63,809 nt of DNA from Nocardioides sp. (GTDB lineage Bacteria; Actinomycetota; Actinomycetes; Propionibacteriales; Nocardioidaceae): NCBI RefSeq assembly GCF_030019515.1, contig NZ_JASEEQ010000005.1, positions 1-63,809 of the forward strand. Direction: 5' to 3'. A program made the translations under genes and the position numbers. Numbering within the stretch: position 1 is the first letter of the stretch; the number at the start of each line of letters is the position of its first letter. The notes under the pieces were generated by a model. The model was not told where the DNA came from and made no database searches. It worked only from the letters and a program-made list of their open reading frames with translations. Of this stretch, positions 37,138 to 48,082 are shown in pieces.

Positions 37138-37151
37138 TGGGAACGCTCCCA
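37138..37151. promoter_or_regulatory. CebR-type operator 2
   Basis: TGGGAACGCTCCCA, 13 of 14 identical to the CebR box. Lies about 145 nt upstream of the binding-lipoprotein start codon. Together with operator 1 it links importer and GH1 gene to the LacI repressor. Confidence 0.7.
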
Positions 37152-37351
37152 ATGTGCGCATGCCGCGCAGGCGGTGGGGCGGGAGCGGGCCGGTCTCCAT
37201 CGCTGCCGTCAACGTCGATGTCGCCGGTACGGACCATCGTGGGTGCGCCCCCGACCGCGCGGGAGGGGCCAAGGACAGCGGAACCTGTTGACCTTGGGCC
37301 CGCCCGCGGTCACGTTCCGTGACCGTCGCGCGGGGTCGCCGCGCGCGAGGG
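37152..37351. other. Remainder of the 36994-37351 gene-free stretch
   Basis: Apart from the operators and promoter listed at 37068-37151, I see no gene, tRNA or strong hairpin here. Confidence 0.5.
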
Positions 37352-38161
37352 TCAGCGGCCGCGGGTGAGCCGCGCGCGCAGCTCGGCCTCGCGGGCCAGG
37401 CGGGCTGCGTCGCGGTCGCGCCGGGCGGCCACGACCGCGGCGAGGAACGCCTCCGGTGGGGTGCCCGGCGGGGGCGCAGGGGCGACGTACTCCTCGGCGG
37501 CGGCGGCGAGCCGGCCGCCGAGGACCGCCCGCGCGGCCGGGTCGATCTGCGGGAGCCGCGCCAGGAACTGGCGTACGGCGAGCGCCAGGCCGGTCGGCAA
37601 CGCGGCGAGGTCGGCGCCGGCCGCCCACTCCGCCAGCTGCGGCGGCATCGGCGTCGGCGGGCCGAGCTGCAGCTTGACCCGCTCCCGCACCACGTAGGTG
37701 CCGGCGGCGAAGTCGCCGAGCCGCTTGCCCCGGGCGCTGAGCAGCGCGGCGAAGAACGCCGGGCCGCCCAGGAACGCATAGATCTCGACCACGCCGACCA
37801 GGGCCCGGACGAACGCGTGCTGGAAGGAGATCGGGCCTGCGTCGTCGCGCACCGTGCGCAGGCCGAGGGCCAGCTTGCCCAGGGAGCGACCGTGGCTCAG
37901 TGTCTCGAGCGCGGTGGGGAACCCCACGAACGACACGATGATGGCGGCCAGCATCGCGACCTGGAGCAAGGCCTCGTCGGCCTGCAACGCGGCGACCGCC
38001 AGGCCGAGGACCAGCACGCCGAGGAGGCCGGCGGTGACGACGACGTCGATCAGCCCCGAGACGATCCGCAGGCCGAGGCCCGCCGGCGGCAGGTCGAGCG
38101 CGACCGCCTCGCCGGTGACGAGGTCGTCGGTCGTGAGCGTCGCGAACTCGGGGGTCGCCAT
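37352..38161 (-). CDS. RDD-family membrane protein
   Basis: 269 residues: a cytosolic N-terminus (FATLTTDDLVTGEAVALDLPPAG), an RDD domain with the family helices (IVSGLIDVVVTAGLLGVLVLG, AMLAAIIVSFVGF), SHGRSLGKLALGLRTVRDD and RGKRLGDFAAGTYVVRE, then a long charged helical tail (residues ~175-269). Function unknown; in Actinobacteria this gene type is regularly divergent from SpoIIM and near DUF58/MoxR, as here. ATG 38161 has TAGCCT 8 nt upstream. Confidence 0.83.
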   Translation of the reverse strand: MATPEFATLTTDDLVTGEAVALDLPPAGLGLRIVSGLIDVVVTAGLLGVLVLGLAVAALQADEALLQVAMLAAIIVSFVGFPTALETLSHGRSLGKLALGLRTVRDDAGPISFQHAFVRALVGVVEIYAFLGGPAFFAALLSARGKRLGDFAAGTYVVRERVKLQLGPPTPMPPQLAEWAAGADLAALPTGLALAVRQFLARLPQIDPAARAVLGGRLAAAAEEYVAPAPPPGTPPEAFLAAVVAARRDRDAARLAREAELRARLTRGR

Positions 38162-38169
38162 CGCCGCTC

Positions 38170-38175
38170 AGGCTA
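38170..38175 (-). promoter_or_regulatory. -10 box of the RDD gene
   Basis: TAGCCT on the minus strand, 8 nt before ATG 38161; interleaved with the divergent SpoIIM promoter. Confidence 0.4.
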
Positions 38176-38193
38176 CTCGGGGGCGGCTCCTCC

Positions 38194-38199
38194 TAGGCT
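38194..38199 (+). promoter_or_regulatory. -10 box, leaderless promoter of the SpoIIM-like gene
   Basis: TAGGCT, 7 nt before ATG 38207. Confidence 0.5.
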
Positions 38200-38206
38200 T
38201 CTCGCC

Positions 38207-39202
38207 ATGGACCTCGACGCGTACGTCGGCGCGCACGCGCCGGAGTGGCGCCGGCTCGAGCAGCTGACCCGCAAGCACCGGCTCACGGGCGCCGAGGCCG
38301 ACGAGCTGGTCGAGCGCTACCAACGGGTGGCCACCCAGCTGTCCGTCGTACGCACCTCCGCGCCGGACCCCACCGTCGTCGCCCATCTCTCGGTGCTGCT
38401 CTCGCGAGCACGCAACCGGGCGACGGGCACCCGTACCGGCACGTGGCGCGGCGTCCGCACCTTCTTCACCGACCGGTTCCCGGCCGCGCTCTACCGGCTG
38501 CGGTGGTGGTGGCTCGGGACGCTGGCGGCCAACGTCGCGGTGACCGCCCTGATGATGCTGTGGCTGCTCGACCACCCCGCCGTCGAGCAGAGCCTGCTCT
38601 CGCCCGAGCAGGTCGACCAGCTGGTCGCCCACGACTTCGAGGACTACTACAGCGAGTACGCCGCGAGCCACTTCGCCGCCCAGGTCTGGATCAACAACGC
38701 GTGGGTCGCCGCGCTGTGCCTGGCGCTGGGGGTGCTCGGCGTCCCCGTCGTCTACCTGCTGTTCCAGAACATCGCGAACCTCGCGATCATCGGCTCGGTC
38801 ATGATCCGCCACGACCACGGCGCCCACTTCTGGGGGCTGATCCTCCCGCACGGCCTGCTCGAGCTGACCGCGGTGTTCGTCGCGGGCGGCGTCGGGCTGC
38901 GGCTGTTCTGGTCCTGGGTCGAGCCCGGTCCGCTGACCCGCACCCAGGCGCTGGCCCGGGAGGGCCGTACCGCCGGCACGGTCGCCCTCGGCCTGGTCGC
39001 CGTGCTGCTCGTCAGCGGCCTGATCGAGGCGTTCGTGACCCCCTCCGGCCTGCCCACCTGGGCCCGGGTCGGCATCGGCGTCCTCGCGGAGGCCGTGTTC
39101 CTCGCCTACGTGTTCGTGCTGGGTCGCGACGCCGTGCGCCGTGGCCACACCGGCGACCTCGATGCCGCACTCCTCGAGGATCGGGTCGCCAGCCAGGCGT
39201 GA
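38207..39202 (+). CDS. SpoIIM-like (stage II sporulation protein M) membrane protein
   Basis: 331 residues. A helical N-terminal cytosolic part (residues 1-95) is followed by about six membrane segments with the SpoIIM hallmark HFAAQVWINNAWVAALCLALGVLG and FQNIANLAIIGSVM...LILPHGLLELTAVFVAGGVGL. In non-sporulating actinobacteria SpoIIM-like proteins occur with RDD, DUF58 and MoxR genes, and are thought to act in the envelope; no sporulation role is implied. Converges on the DUF58 gene through a shared terminator. Confidence 0.87.
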   Translation: MDLDAYVGAHAPEWRRLEQLTRKHRLTGAEADELVERYQRVATQLSVVRTSAPDPTVVAHLSVLLSRARNRATGTRTGTWRGVRTFFTDRFPAALYRLRWWWLGTLAANVAVTALMMLWLLDHPAVEQSLLSPEQVDQLVAHDFEDYYSEYAASHFAAQVWINNAWVAALCLALGVLGVPVVYLLFQNIANLAIIGSVMIRHDHGAHFWGLILPHGLLELTAVFVAGGVGLRLFWSWVEPGPLTRTQALAREGRTAGTVALGLVAVLLVSGLIEAFVTPSGLPTWARVGIGVLAEAVFLAYVFVLGRDAVRRGHTGDLDAALLEDRVASQA

Positions 39203-39229
39203 GGGTTCGGCTGCCGGCAGCCGAAACCC
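39203..39229. terminator. Bidirectional terminator between SpoIIM and DUF58 genes
   Basis: GGGTTCGGCTGCC (39203-39215) against GGCAGCCGAAACCC (39216-39229): complementary except for one bulged A. Serves both convergent genes. Confidence 0.7.
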
Positions 39230-39247
39230 GCACGCAACGGGCGCCCC

Positions 39248-40540
39248 TCAGAGCAGCCCGCGCGCCTTGAGAGCCAGGTAGTGGTCGGCCAGCGCGGGCG
39301 GCAGCTGCTCGGCGTCGGCATCGATCACGTCCACGCCGAGCGTGCGGAGCAGGCCGGCGGTGTGCCGGCGCCGGCCGAGGACCTGCTCGGCCGCGGCGGC
39401 GTCGTACACCTCGTCGAGGGTGCCGCGCGCGGCGGCGAGCCGCTCGAGGGCGGGGTCGCGGACCGAGGCGAGCACCACCCGGTGGTGCTTGGTGAGCGCG
39501 GGCAGCGCCGGCAGCAGGCCCTCCTCGACCGCCGCGGGCTCGAGCGGGGTCAGCAGCACCACCAGGGCGCGCTGGCGGCCCAGCGCGGTGACCGCGCCCG
39601 CGAGCGCGTCCCAGTCGGCCTCGGCGATGACCGGCTCGAGGTCGGCCATGGCGTCCTGGAGCCGCGCGGCCAGGTCGCGGGCACCGGCGGAGCGCAGCCG
39701 GGCGCGCACCCGGCGGTCGCCGGCCACGAAGTCCACGCGGTCGCCCGCCCGCGCGGCCAGCGCCGCGAGCAGCAGCGCCGCGTCCATCGCGGAGTCGAGG
39801 CGGGGCACGTCGCCGACCCGTCCCGCCGAGGTCCGCGAGGTGTCGAGGACGAGCACCACCCGCCGGTCGCGCTCGGGCTGCCAGGTGCGGACCACGACGG
39901 TGCGGTTGCGGGCGCTCGCGCGCCAGTCGATGGACCGTACGTCGTCCCCGCGCACGTACTCGCGCAGCGAGTCGAACTCGGTGCCGGCCCCGCGCACCCG
40001 GACCGCGGCGCGACCGTCCAGCTCCCGCAGCCGGGCCAGCCTGCTCGGCAGGTGCTTGCGGGAGTCGAACGGCGGCAGCGAGCGGACCGTCCCGCCGACG
40101 ACCCGGGTGCGCTGGCGCGCGGCCAGGCCCAGCGGGCCCCGCAGCCGCACGGTCACGCCGACGGCGCGCAGGTCGCCCCGCCGACCGGGCAGCAGGGCGG
40201 TGTGCAGCACCGCCCGATCCGCCGCGCCGAGGGCCAGCCGGTGCCGGTTGCCGGCCGCGCCGGCCGACGGCTGCCACGCATCGCGCAGGGTGCCGCGCAC
40301 CCGGCGCCGTGACCCGTTGCTCGCGACCAGCCGCGTCTCCGTGGGCTCACCCAGTCGCACGGTCGGCACCGGCGGGCGCTCGAGCGAGAGCCGCTCGGGC
40401 GAGGGGGCCAGCAGCACGTCGGCCGCCACGAGCAGCCCGACGGCGAGCACCCACAGCCAGACCGTGCCCATCCCGGGACGCAGCAGCACCGCCACCACCC
40501 CGAGGAGCAGCAGCAGCGGGACCCGGCCGGAGATCGCCAT
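39248..40540 (-). CDS. DUF58-domain protein
   Basis: 430 residues. Two N-terminal membrane helices (VPLLLLLGVVAVLLRPG, VWLWVLAVGLLVAADVLL), a beta-rich part, then the DUF58 core with GTEFDSLREYVRGDDVR, SIDWRASARNRTVVVRTW and a von Willebrand A-like fold (VVLVLDTSRTSAG). DUF58 proteins are the partners of MoxR AAA ATPases. ATG 40540 lies 10 nt after the MoxR stop, so the two are one unit. The gene closes a five-gene minus-strand operon. Confidence 0.9.
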   Translation of the reverse strand: MAISGRVPLLLLLGVVAVLLRPGMGTVWLWVLAVGLLVAADVLLAPSPERLSLERPPVPTVRLGEPTETRLVASNGSRRRVRGTLRDAWQPSAGAAGNRHRLALGAADRAVLHTALLPGRRGDLRAVGVTVRLRGPLGLAARQRTRVVGGTVRSLPPFDSRKHLPSRLARLRELDGRAAVRVRGAGTEFDSLREYVRGDDVRSIDWRASARNRTVVVRTWQPERDRRVVLVLDTSRTSAGRVGDVPRLDSAMDAALLLAALAARAGDRVDFVAGDRRVRARLRSAGARDLAARLQDAMADLEPVIAEADWDALAGAVTALGRQRALVVLLTPLEPAAVEEGLLPALPALTKHHRVVLASVRDPALERLAAARGTLDEVYDAAAAEQVLGRRRHTAGLLRTLGVDVIDADAEQLPPALADHYLALKARGLL

Positions 40541-40550
40541 CAGCGCACCA

Positions 40551-41527
<977 letters not shown>

Positions 41528-41531
<4 letters not shown>

Positions 41532-42643
41532 GGACGGCGTACCTCTCTGTCGAGCTCGGCCAGGCGATCGGCCAGGGCGATCAGGTCGTGGTCGGTGGTG
41601 GGCGGCGACGCGCTCGGGTCGAGCAGCCACGCGACCTCGTCGCGGCTCCGGCCGGTGTGGCGCGCCACGTCGTCGACCAGGGTGGGGGCGGCGGCGCTCG
41701 CGCCGAGACCGAGCCGGTCCGCGGCGTGCGCCCGGGCGGCCGAGCGCAGCACGTCGGCCGCGTGCCCGCGGTCCCCGGCCCGGCGGTAGAGCCGGCCGCG
41801 GCTGCGGGTGGTCTCGATGGCCCTGACCACCACGGGCAGCGGCTCGGTCGCCAGCGGGCCGAGTCGCCGGACCCGCCACAGCAGCAGGGCCAGCGCGCTG
41901 AGGGCGAACACCCAGAGCACCGGGCGCACCCAGCGCGGCAACAGGGTCGCCAGGCTGACCCCGTCGTCCGCGACCAGGTCGTCGAGCGAGGGCAGGTACC
42001 AGACCAGACGGTCCCGCTGGCCGAGCAGGCGCAGCGCGACGGCGGCGTCGTCGGCCCGCAGCACCTGACCGTTGCTGAGCAGCTCGCCGGCGCCGAGCAG
42101 CACCAGGCCGGGCCGGGGCTCGGCCAGGAGCGCCCCGTGCTCGCCGCGGAAGCAGCCGCCCCGGACCGGGTACTCGACGGCGTCGTCGACCTGCACCGAG
42201 AGCCCGGCGTACGCCGGGTCCGGGCAGTCCGCCGCCCGCGGCTCGTCGAGCGCGACCTGGTAGGGCAGGCGGTCGACCCCGAGGGCCGCGGTGGTGCCCG
42301 GTCCGGGCTCGGCCAGCACGAGTCGGGCACCCGCGGTGTGCTCGACGAGCCGGGCGATCGTGCTCTCCCCGAGCAGCTCGGTCGAGGTCACCAGCACGGT
42401 CGCGCCGGCCACGTCGGTCTCCTCGAGCGCGTCGGCCCCGCGCGCCACCGTCACGTCCACGCCCTGGTCGGCGAGCACCCGCGCGAGCGCCCGGGCGCCG
42501 CCGGGGTCGGGGTTGTCCGGGTCGAGGGCCACACCGCGCCGGGCCCCGGCGTCCCCGAGCAGGAGGACCACGACCACCGCGAGCGTCAGTCCCGCGAGGA
42601 CGAGCAGCGTGGAGCGCTGCCGGAGCAGCCGTCGGCCGGTCAT
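41528..42643 (-). CDS. DUF4350-domain membrane protein
   Basis: 371 residues: an N-terminal membrane helix (LLVLAGLTLAVVVVLLLG), a Rossmann-like extracytoplasmic part of the DUF4350 type (NPDPGGARALARVLADQGVDVTVARG, VLVTSTELLG, LVLLGAGELLSN), a second helix (VRPVLWVFALSALALLLW), and a cytosolic C-terminal helical part. Function unknown. Coupled by four-base overlaps to both neighbours, within the MoxR operon. Confidence 0.85.
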
Positions 42644-43263
42644 GCGCGGCCGGCCAGCACGTCGTCGAGGTCCAGCACGCCCCGGGCCTGGTCGGGGGAG
42701 GCCGGTCGGTCGCCGTACCGGACCCCGTCGAAGAGCGCGGCGGTGCCGTCGACCCGCGGTCGTTGGTCGGGGTGGGCGGCACCGACGGCGGCCGCGACCT
42801 CGTGGGCGGTGGCACCGGGCCGGTCGTCCAGCAGGCCGCGCTCGACCTGCCGGACCGCGAGCGCGCGGAAGGCGTCCACGACGGCGTCCTCGGCACGACC
42901 CTCCGCGAGCGCTCGCTCGGCACGGGCCCGCAGGTCCGCCGCGGTCAGCACGGGCCCCGCCGGAAGCACCGCCCGCTCCCGGGCGGACCGGGCGGTACGG
43001 CGCGCCCGGGAGAGCAGCCAGCCGAGTCCGAGCGCGAGCAGCAGGAACGCGACCATCGCCGCGAACGTCGACAGCGGCGGGGTGCCCGACGCGGCGTCCA
43101 GCGCGCCGCTCACGAGCCGGTCGATCCAGTCCAGCACCTGCCGCAGCACGTCGCGCTCGTGGTACTCCGGGCGGACCAGCTCGCGGCGCAGCAGCGAGCT
43201 CGCCTCGTCGGGGGACGGATCGAGCGGCGGCTCGGCCAGGAACGCGAGCAGCGGGCCGGTCAC
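42640..43263 (-). CDS. DUF4129-domain protein
   Basis: 207 residues. After an extracytoplasmic N-terminal segment (SSLLRRELVRPEYHERDVLRQVLDWIDRL), one membrane helix (FAAMVAFLLLALGLGWLLSRA) leads to the cytosolic DUF4129 domain (AERALAEGRAEDAVVDAFRALAVRQVERG, TAHEVAAAV). DUF4129 is found with transglutaminase-like, DUF58 and MoxR genes. GTG 43263 overlaps the previous stop by four bases (GTGA) and its own stop overlaps the DUF4350 start. Confidence 0.83.
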   Translation of the reverse strand: MTGPLLAFLAEPPLDPSPDEASSLLRRELVRPEYHERDVLRQVLDWIDRLVSGALDAASGTPPLSTFAAMVAFLLLALGLGWLLSRARRTARSARERAVLPAGPVLTAADLRARAERALAEGRAEDAVVDAFRALAVRQVERGLLDDRPGATAHEVAAAVGAAHPDQRPRVDGTAALFDGVRYGDRPASPDQARGVLDLDDVLAGRA

Positions 43264-44393
43264 GACGCGGTGATCCCGGCCCGGGTCATCAGCTCGACGT
43301 CGTAGGCCTCCTTGCGGATCCGCTGGTCGAGGTACTGCACGCTGGTGACCGCGGAGGTGAACGGGGTGACGAACGCCGTCTGGATGACCGTGGCGATCGC
43401 GCTCAGCACGACCAGGACGAGTACGGCGTAGCGCGACTCGGCCATCGCGAACGGCAGCAGCTGGGCGGCGATCGTGAACGGCGCCGACAGCATGCTCCCG
43501 GCGATCGCCCCGACCACCACGGTCAGCAGCGCGATCCCGAAGGTCCGCCAGAACTGCCGCCGGGTCAGCCGGAAGCCGCGTCCGATCGCGGCGAGCACGC
43601 CGGTCCGCTCGATCATCAGGGCCGGCACCGGCAGGTAGTAGACGCGGATCCAGAACCAGCAGGCGAACGCGAGGAATGCCGGGACGCTGAGCACGCCGAA
43701 CACGACGATCGCCCAGGTCGGCAGCAGCACGACCACCAGGATCCAGAGCACGCCGTAGCCGAGCAGCAGCCCGGTCAGCATCAGGCCGAGCAGCAGCGTC
43801 AGCCCGACGAGTCGCCAGCGCGAGCCGCGGGTCGCGGCCCAGGCCTCGCCGAGCGTGAGCCGGCGTCCGATCGCCGCGGCCGCGGTCACGTGGGCGATCA
43901 TGCCGGTGACCAGGATCGACCCGACGGACTGGAGCGCGGTGCCGAGGAACAGCGAGCCGATCGAGCCGGCGTAGCCGACGATCTCCGCGGTCGACAGGTC
44001 CTCGCCGGACTGGGCGGCGGAGAGGTCCGCGAGCAGCGTGAGCAGCGCCGTGACCAGGACCGGGACCGCCATCGCGACCGCGGCCACGAGCACGGCGGAG
44101 CCGACCGTGGCCCTCGGGTTGAAGCGGATGATCCGGAACGCCGCGTCGTACATGTCGCCGAGCGCGAGCGGACGCAGCGGCATCGCGCCCGGCTTGTGCG
44201 CGGCGCCGAGGATGCCCGGCGCGGGGCCCGGCCCCGGAGCGCCCGGGGGCGGCTGGGCCCAGCCGGGCGGCGGCGCCCAACCGGGCGGTGGCGCCGGGGC
44301 GGGCGGTGGCTGCCACCCGGGCGGGGGAGGGCTGAGGGGTCGGGAAGGACTGGGGGGCGGTCCGCCCGGGGGAGGGTAGTGATCGCCCGACAC
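43260..44393 (-). CDS. Proline-rich protein with GPDPase-type membrane domain
   Basis: 377 residues. The first ~65 residues are Pro/Gly/Ala-rich (PPPGWAPPPGWAQPPPG), followed by ALGDMYDAAFRIIRFNPRATVG and about six membrane segments of the glycerophosphoryl diester phosphodiesterase membrane-domain family; no catalytic phosphodiesterase domain is present. First gene of the MoxR operon. GTG 44393 has GGGAGG ending 9 nt upstream. The proline-rich N-terminus would be cytosolic; role unknown. Confidence 0.8.
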   Translation of the reverse strand: MSGDHYPPPGGPPPSPSRPLSPPPPGWQPPPAPAPPPGWAPPPGWAQPPPGAPGPGPAPGILGAAHKPGAMPLRPLALGDMYDAAFRIIRFNPRATVGSAVLVAAVAMAVPVLVTALLTLLADLSAAQSGEDLSTAEIVGYAGSIGSLFLGTALQSVGSILVTGMIAHVTAAAAIGRRLTLGEAWAATRGSRWRLVGLTLLLGLMLTGLLLGYGVLWILVVVLLPTWAIVVFGVLSVPAFLAFACWFWIRVYYLPVPALMIERTGVLAAIGRGFRLTRRQFWRTFGIALLTVVVGAIAGSMLSAPFTIAAQLLPFAMAESRYAVLVLVVLSAIATVIQTAFVTPFTSAVTSVQYLDQRIRKEAYDVELMTRAGITAS

Positions 44394-44492
44394 GCGGCCA
44401 TCCTCCCAGGTCCCGGCCGCCGCGCCGAGGGGCGGACCAGGGCGATTCCCGGACCGGGTGCCACGCCCGATCGGCCGGTTCGGCAGCCGATT

Positions 44493-44521
44493 TTGGCCTG
44501 ACGCCCGATGTCTGCCAAGAT
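44493..44521 (+). promoter_or_regulatory. S10 operon promoter
   Basis: TTGGCC (44493-44498), 17 nt, CAAGAT (44516-44521). Transcription near 44528. Confidence 0.6.
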
Positions 44522-44709
44522 AGTCCGGTTGCTTCGGCGGGTTGCCGGGGTGCGTCACACATCTTGACCACTGAATCGCGTCTCCATGAGGGGTCAGTGG
44601 TCCGGCGTGCGGCCGCACCGACCCAGGAGACCCGATCCGCTCGACGAACCGTCGGGCACCACCAACACAGCAGGCGAGATCAACCGGTCTCGTGTTGCGC
44701 CTCACAGGT

Positions 44710-44732
44710 GCGACACGCCCGACCGCGGGGGT
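44710..44732 (+). promoter_or_regulatory. Conserved leader element shared with the str operon (copy 2)
   Basis: Begins GCGACACGCCCGACC; one mismatch against 23497-23519. It ends 99 nt before the rpsJ start codon (97 nt for rpsL). Here it can fold as CCGACC (44719-44724) with GGTCGG (44730-44735). Confidence 0.65.
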
Positions 44733-44831
44733 CGGAGCTGCCAGGCGGAGAAGCACGGGCGGGGACGACTCAAGCCGGAGGAAGCCCCGGGACTGCACGC
44801 GGTACCGAATCGAGAAGGACGAGAGAGACCT

Positions 44832-45140
44832 ATGGCGGGACAGAAGATCCGCATCAGGCTCAAGGCCTATGACCACGAGGTGATCGACACCTCGGCGCGC
44901 AAGATCGTGGACACGGTCACCCGCACGGGTGCCAAGGTCGCCGGCCCGGTGCCGCTGCCGACCGAGAAGAACGTGTACTGCGTCATCCGCTCGCCCCACA
45001 AGTACAAGGACTCCCGCGAGCACTTCGAGATGCGCACCCACAAGCGCCTCATCGACATCATCGACCCCACGCCGAAGACCGTCGACTCGCTCATGCGCCT
45101 CGACCTGCCTGCCGGCGTCGACATCGAGATCAAGCTCTGA
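44832..45140 (+). CDS. rpsJ: 30S ribosomal protein S10
   Basis: 102 residues ([19 protein letters not shown] to [10 protein letters not shown]), standard. Sits in the 30S head and is also NusE, the partner of NusG/NusB in antitermination. Start ATG 44832 gives the conserved length; longer in-frame sequence is leader. First gene of an 11-gene operon. Confidence 0.98.
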   Translation: MAGQKIRIRLKAYDHEVIDTSARKIVDTVTRTGAKVAGPVPLPTEKNVYCVIRSPHKYKDSREHFEMRTHKRLIDIIDPTPKTVDSLMRLDLPAGVDIEIKL

Positions 45141-45150
45141 GGTTCCTGAG

Positions 45151-45822
45151 ATGACAATCGAGCGCAACGTGAAGGGCCTGCTGGGCACCAAGCTCGGCAT
45201 GACCCAGGTCTGGGACGAGAACAACCGCGTCGTCCCCGTCACCGTGATCGCCGCGGGCACCAACGTGGTCACCCAGGTGCGGACCCCCGCGACCGACGGC
45301 TACAACGCCGTGCAGGTCGGGTTCGGGGAGATCGACGGCCGCAAGGTGACCAAGCCGCAGGCCGGCCACTTCGGCAAGGCGGGCACCACCCCGCGCCGCC
45401 ACCTGGTCGAGATCCGCACCGCTCTCGCGGCCGACTACACCGTCGGCCAGGAGCTCGCCGTCGACACCTTCGCCGCGGGCGAGGAGATCGACGTGACCGG
45501 CACCAGCAAGGGCAAGGGCTTCGCCGGCGTCATGAAGCGGCACGGCTTCGCCGGCGTCTCCGCCTCGCACGGTGCCCACCGCAACCACCGCAAGCCGGGT
45601 TCGATCGGCGCGTGCGCCACGCCCGGCCGCGTGTTCAAGGGCGTCCGGATGGCCGGTCGGATGGGTACCGACACGGTCACCACCCAGAACGTCACCGTGC
45701 ACGCCGTCGACACCGAGAAGGGCCTGATCCTCCTCAAGGGCGCCGTTCCCGGCCCCCGGGGCGGCCTCGTGGTCCTCCGCTCGGCCGCGAAGAGCACTCT
45801 CACTGCTGGCAAGGAGGTCTGA
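45151..45822 (+). CDS. rplC: 50S ribosomal protein L3
   Basis: 223 residues, [23 protein letters not shown] onward, with the conserved extension loop [29 protein letters not shown] region that reaches toward the peptidyl-transferase centre (residues ~124-155; the glutamine usually methylated in E. coli L3 is not in this loop). Early 23S assembly protein. Lies 10 nt after rpsJ; rplD follows after 2 nt. Confidence 0.98.
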   Translation: MTIERNVKGLLGTKLGMTQVWDENNRVVPVTVIAAGTNVVTQVRTPATDGYNAVQVGFGEIDGRKVTKPQAGHFGKAGTTPRRHLVEIRTALAADYTVGQELAVDTFAAGEEIDVTGTSKGKGFAGVMKRHGFAGVSASHGAHRNHRKPGSIGACATPGRVFKGVRMAGRMGTDTVTTQNVTVHAVDTEKGLILLKGAVPGPRGGLVVLRSAAKSTLTAGKEV

Positions 45823-45824
45823 TC

Positions 45825-46604
45825 ATGGCTGAGGACAACGAGAAGACCACCCCGGCGAAGAAGACGGCCGCCAAGAAGACGACCGCCGCCAAGAAGGCTG
45901 CGCCGGCCAAGAAGGCCGCTCCTGCCAAGAAGGCCGCTGCTGCCAAGAAGGCGGCGCCGGCGAAGGCCGCCGCTCCGAAGGCCGCGAAGGTGGACCTCCC
46001 CGCCGAGATCTTCGACGTCGAGCTGAACGTCCCGCTGATCCACCAGGTCGTGGTGGCCCAGCAGGCCGCCGCCCGGCAGGGCACGCACGCCACCAAGACC
46101 CGCGGCGAGGTCCGCGGTGGTGGCCGCAAGCCCTACAAGCAGAAGGGCACCGGCCGCGCCCGTCAGGGCTCGATCCGCGCTCCGCAGTTCGCCGGCGGTG
46201 GCACCGTCCACGGCCCGCAGCCGCGCAGCTACGACCAGCGCACCCCCAAGAAGATGAAGGTCGCCGCCCTCCGCGGTGCCCTGTCCGACCGGGCGCGCAA
46301 CGACCGGATCCACGTGGTCGACTCGCTGATCGCCGCGGAGGCCCCGTCGACCAGGACGGCCCTGGCCGCGCTGTCGACGCTCTCCGAGCGCTCGCGCTTC
46401 CTCGTGGTGCTCGAGCGCACCGACACCGTCACCTGGCTGTCGCTGCGCAACGCCCCCGAGGTCCACATCGTGGCGGTCGACCAGCTGAACACCTACGACG
46501 TGCTGGCGTCCGACGACGTCGTCTTCACGCAGGGCGCGTACGACGCCTTCGTGACCGGCACGGCGCTGTCCAAGCCCGTCGAGGCCGAGGAGGCTGCGAA
46601 GTGA
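45825..46604 (+). CDS. rplD: 50S ribosomal protein L4 with Lys/Ala-rich N-terminal extension
   Basis: 259 residues against about 200 for E. coli L4. The first ~55 residues are AAKK/APAKK repeats resembling histone H1 tails; the L4 core starts near [14 protein letters not shown] and carries the tunnel loop [24 protein letters not shown]4 lines the exit tunnel and can affect macrolide binding. The extension would extend from the L4 surface; its function is unknown. AAGGAGGT precedes ATG 45825. Overlaps rplW by four bases. Confidence 0.96.
   Translation: MAEDNEKTTPAKKTAAKKTTAAKKAAPAKKAAPAKKAAAAKKAAPAKAAAPKAAKVDLPAEIFDVELNVPLIHQVVVAQQAAARQGTHATKTRGEVRGGGRKPYKQKGTGRARQGSIRAPQFAGGGTVHGPQPRSYDQRTPKKMKVAALRGALSDRARNDRIHVVDSLIAAEAPSTRTALAALSTLSERSRFLVVLERTDTVTWLSLRNAPEVHIVAVDQLNTYDVLASDDVVFTQGAYDAFVTGTALSKPVEAEEAAK
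45852..45990 (+). repeat. Degenerate tandem repeat encoding the L4 AKK tail
   Basis: Repeated AAGAAGGCYGC-like units give the Lys/Ala-rich N-terminus of L4. Slippage-prone sequence inside an essential gene. Confidence 0.6.
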
Positions 46605-46906
46605 GCACCCTGCACAAGGACCACCGCGACATCCTGCTCGCGCCGGTCGTGTCCGAGAAGAGCTACGGCCTGCTCGACGCGAACAAGTACACCTTCCTGG
46701 TGCACCCCGACGCCAACAAGACCGAGATCAAGATCGCGGTCGAGAAGGTGTTCAACGTCAAGGTCACCTCCGTCAACACGATCAACCGTCCGGGCAAGAC
46801 GCGCCGGACCCGCAACGGGCTCGGCAAGCGCAAGGACACCAAGCGCGCGATCGTCAGCCTCGCTGAGGGCGACCGCATCGACATCTTCGGGGGTCCGGTC
46901 TCCTGA
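46601..46906 (+). CDS. rplW: 50S ribosomal protein L23
   Basis: 101 residues. Sits at the tunnel exit and docks trigger factor and SRP. GTG 46601 overlaps the rplD stop by four bases. Conserved [20 protein letters not shown] and [14 protein letters not shown] segments. Confidence 0.97.
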   Translation: MSTLHKDHRDILLAPVVSEKSYGLLDANKYTFLVHPDANKTEIKIAVEKVFNVKVTSVNTINRPGKTRRTRNGLGKRKDTKRAIVSLAEGDRIDIFGGPVS

Positions 46907-46948
46907 CCGGGCAGCCGTAGAGACGTAAGTTACGAGGACATCAGACAG

Positions 46949-47785
<837 letters not shown>

Positions 47786-47800
47786 TAGGGAAATAGAGAC

Positions 47801-48082
47801 ATGCCTCGCAGCCTGAAGAAGGGCCCGTTCGTCGACGACCACCTGCAGAAGAAGGTGGACGCCGAGAACGCCAAGGGCTCTCACAACGTCATCAAGACCT
47901 GGTCGCGCCGGTCGATGATCGTGCCGGACATGATCGGTCACACGATCGCCGTGCACGACGGTCGCAAGCACGTGCCGGTCTTCGTGACCGACTCGATGGT
48001 CGGCCACAAGCTCGGGGAGTTCGCTCCCACCCGCACCTACCGCGGGCACGTCAAGGAAGACCGGAAGGGACGTCGCCGATGA
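47801..48082 (+). CDS. rpsS: 30S ribosomal protein S19
   Basis: 93 residues, [20 protein letters not shown]; binds 16S rRNA in the 30S head with S13. Stop overlaps the rplV start (ATGA). Confidence 0.98.
   Translation: MPRSLKKGPFVDDHLQKKVDAENAKGSHNVIKTWSRRSMIVPDMIGHTIAVHDGRKHVPVFVTDSMVGHKLGEFAPTRTYRGHVKEDRKGRRR

Larger units (their letters stand above)
44394..44831. other. Long intergenic region holding the S10 promoter and leader
   Basis: 438 nt: divergent upstream region of the MoxR operon (44394-44490), S10 promoter, and an untranslated leader of about 300 nt. It includes the palindrome GTGCGGCCGCAC (44607-44618) and the conserved element at 44710-44732. No gene seen. Confidence 0.7.

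Noticed and set aside
38207..39202. SpoIIM-like gene as evidence of sporulation
   Set aside because: The family is common in non-sporulating actinobacteria, and no other sporulation gene is seen.
44564..44592. TTGACC downstream of the S10 promoter as an extra promoter
   Set aside because: No TANNNT at 16-18 nt; sequence there is TGAGGG.
44607..44618. GTGCGGCCGCAC as an operator
   Set aside because: GC palindromes of this size are frequent by chance at this base composition, and it lies well inside the leader.
43260..45272. Long minus-strand frame extending upstream of 44393 over the S10 promoter and rpsJ
   Set aside because: Only the part from GTG 44393 has family similarity; the rest is antisense to rpsJ and its leader.
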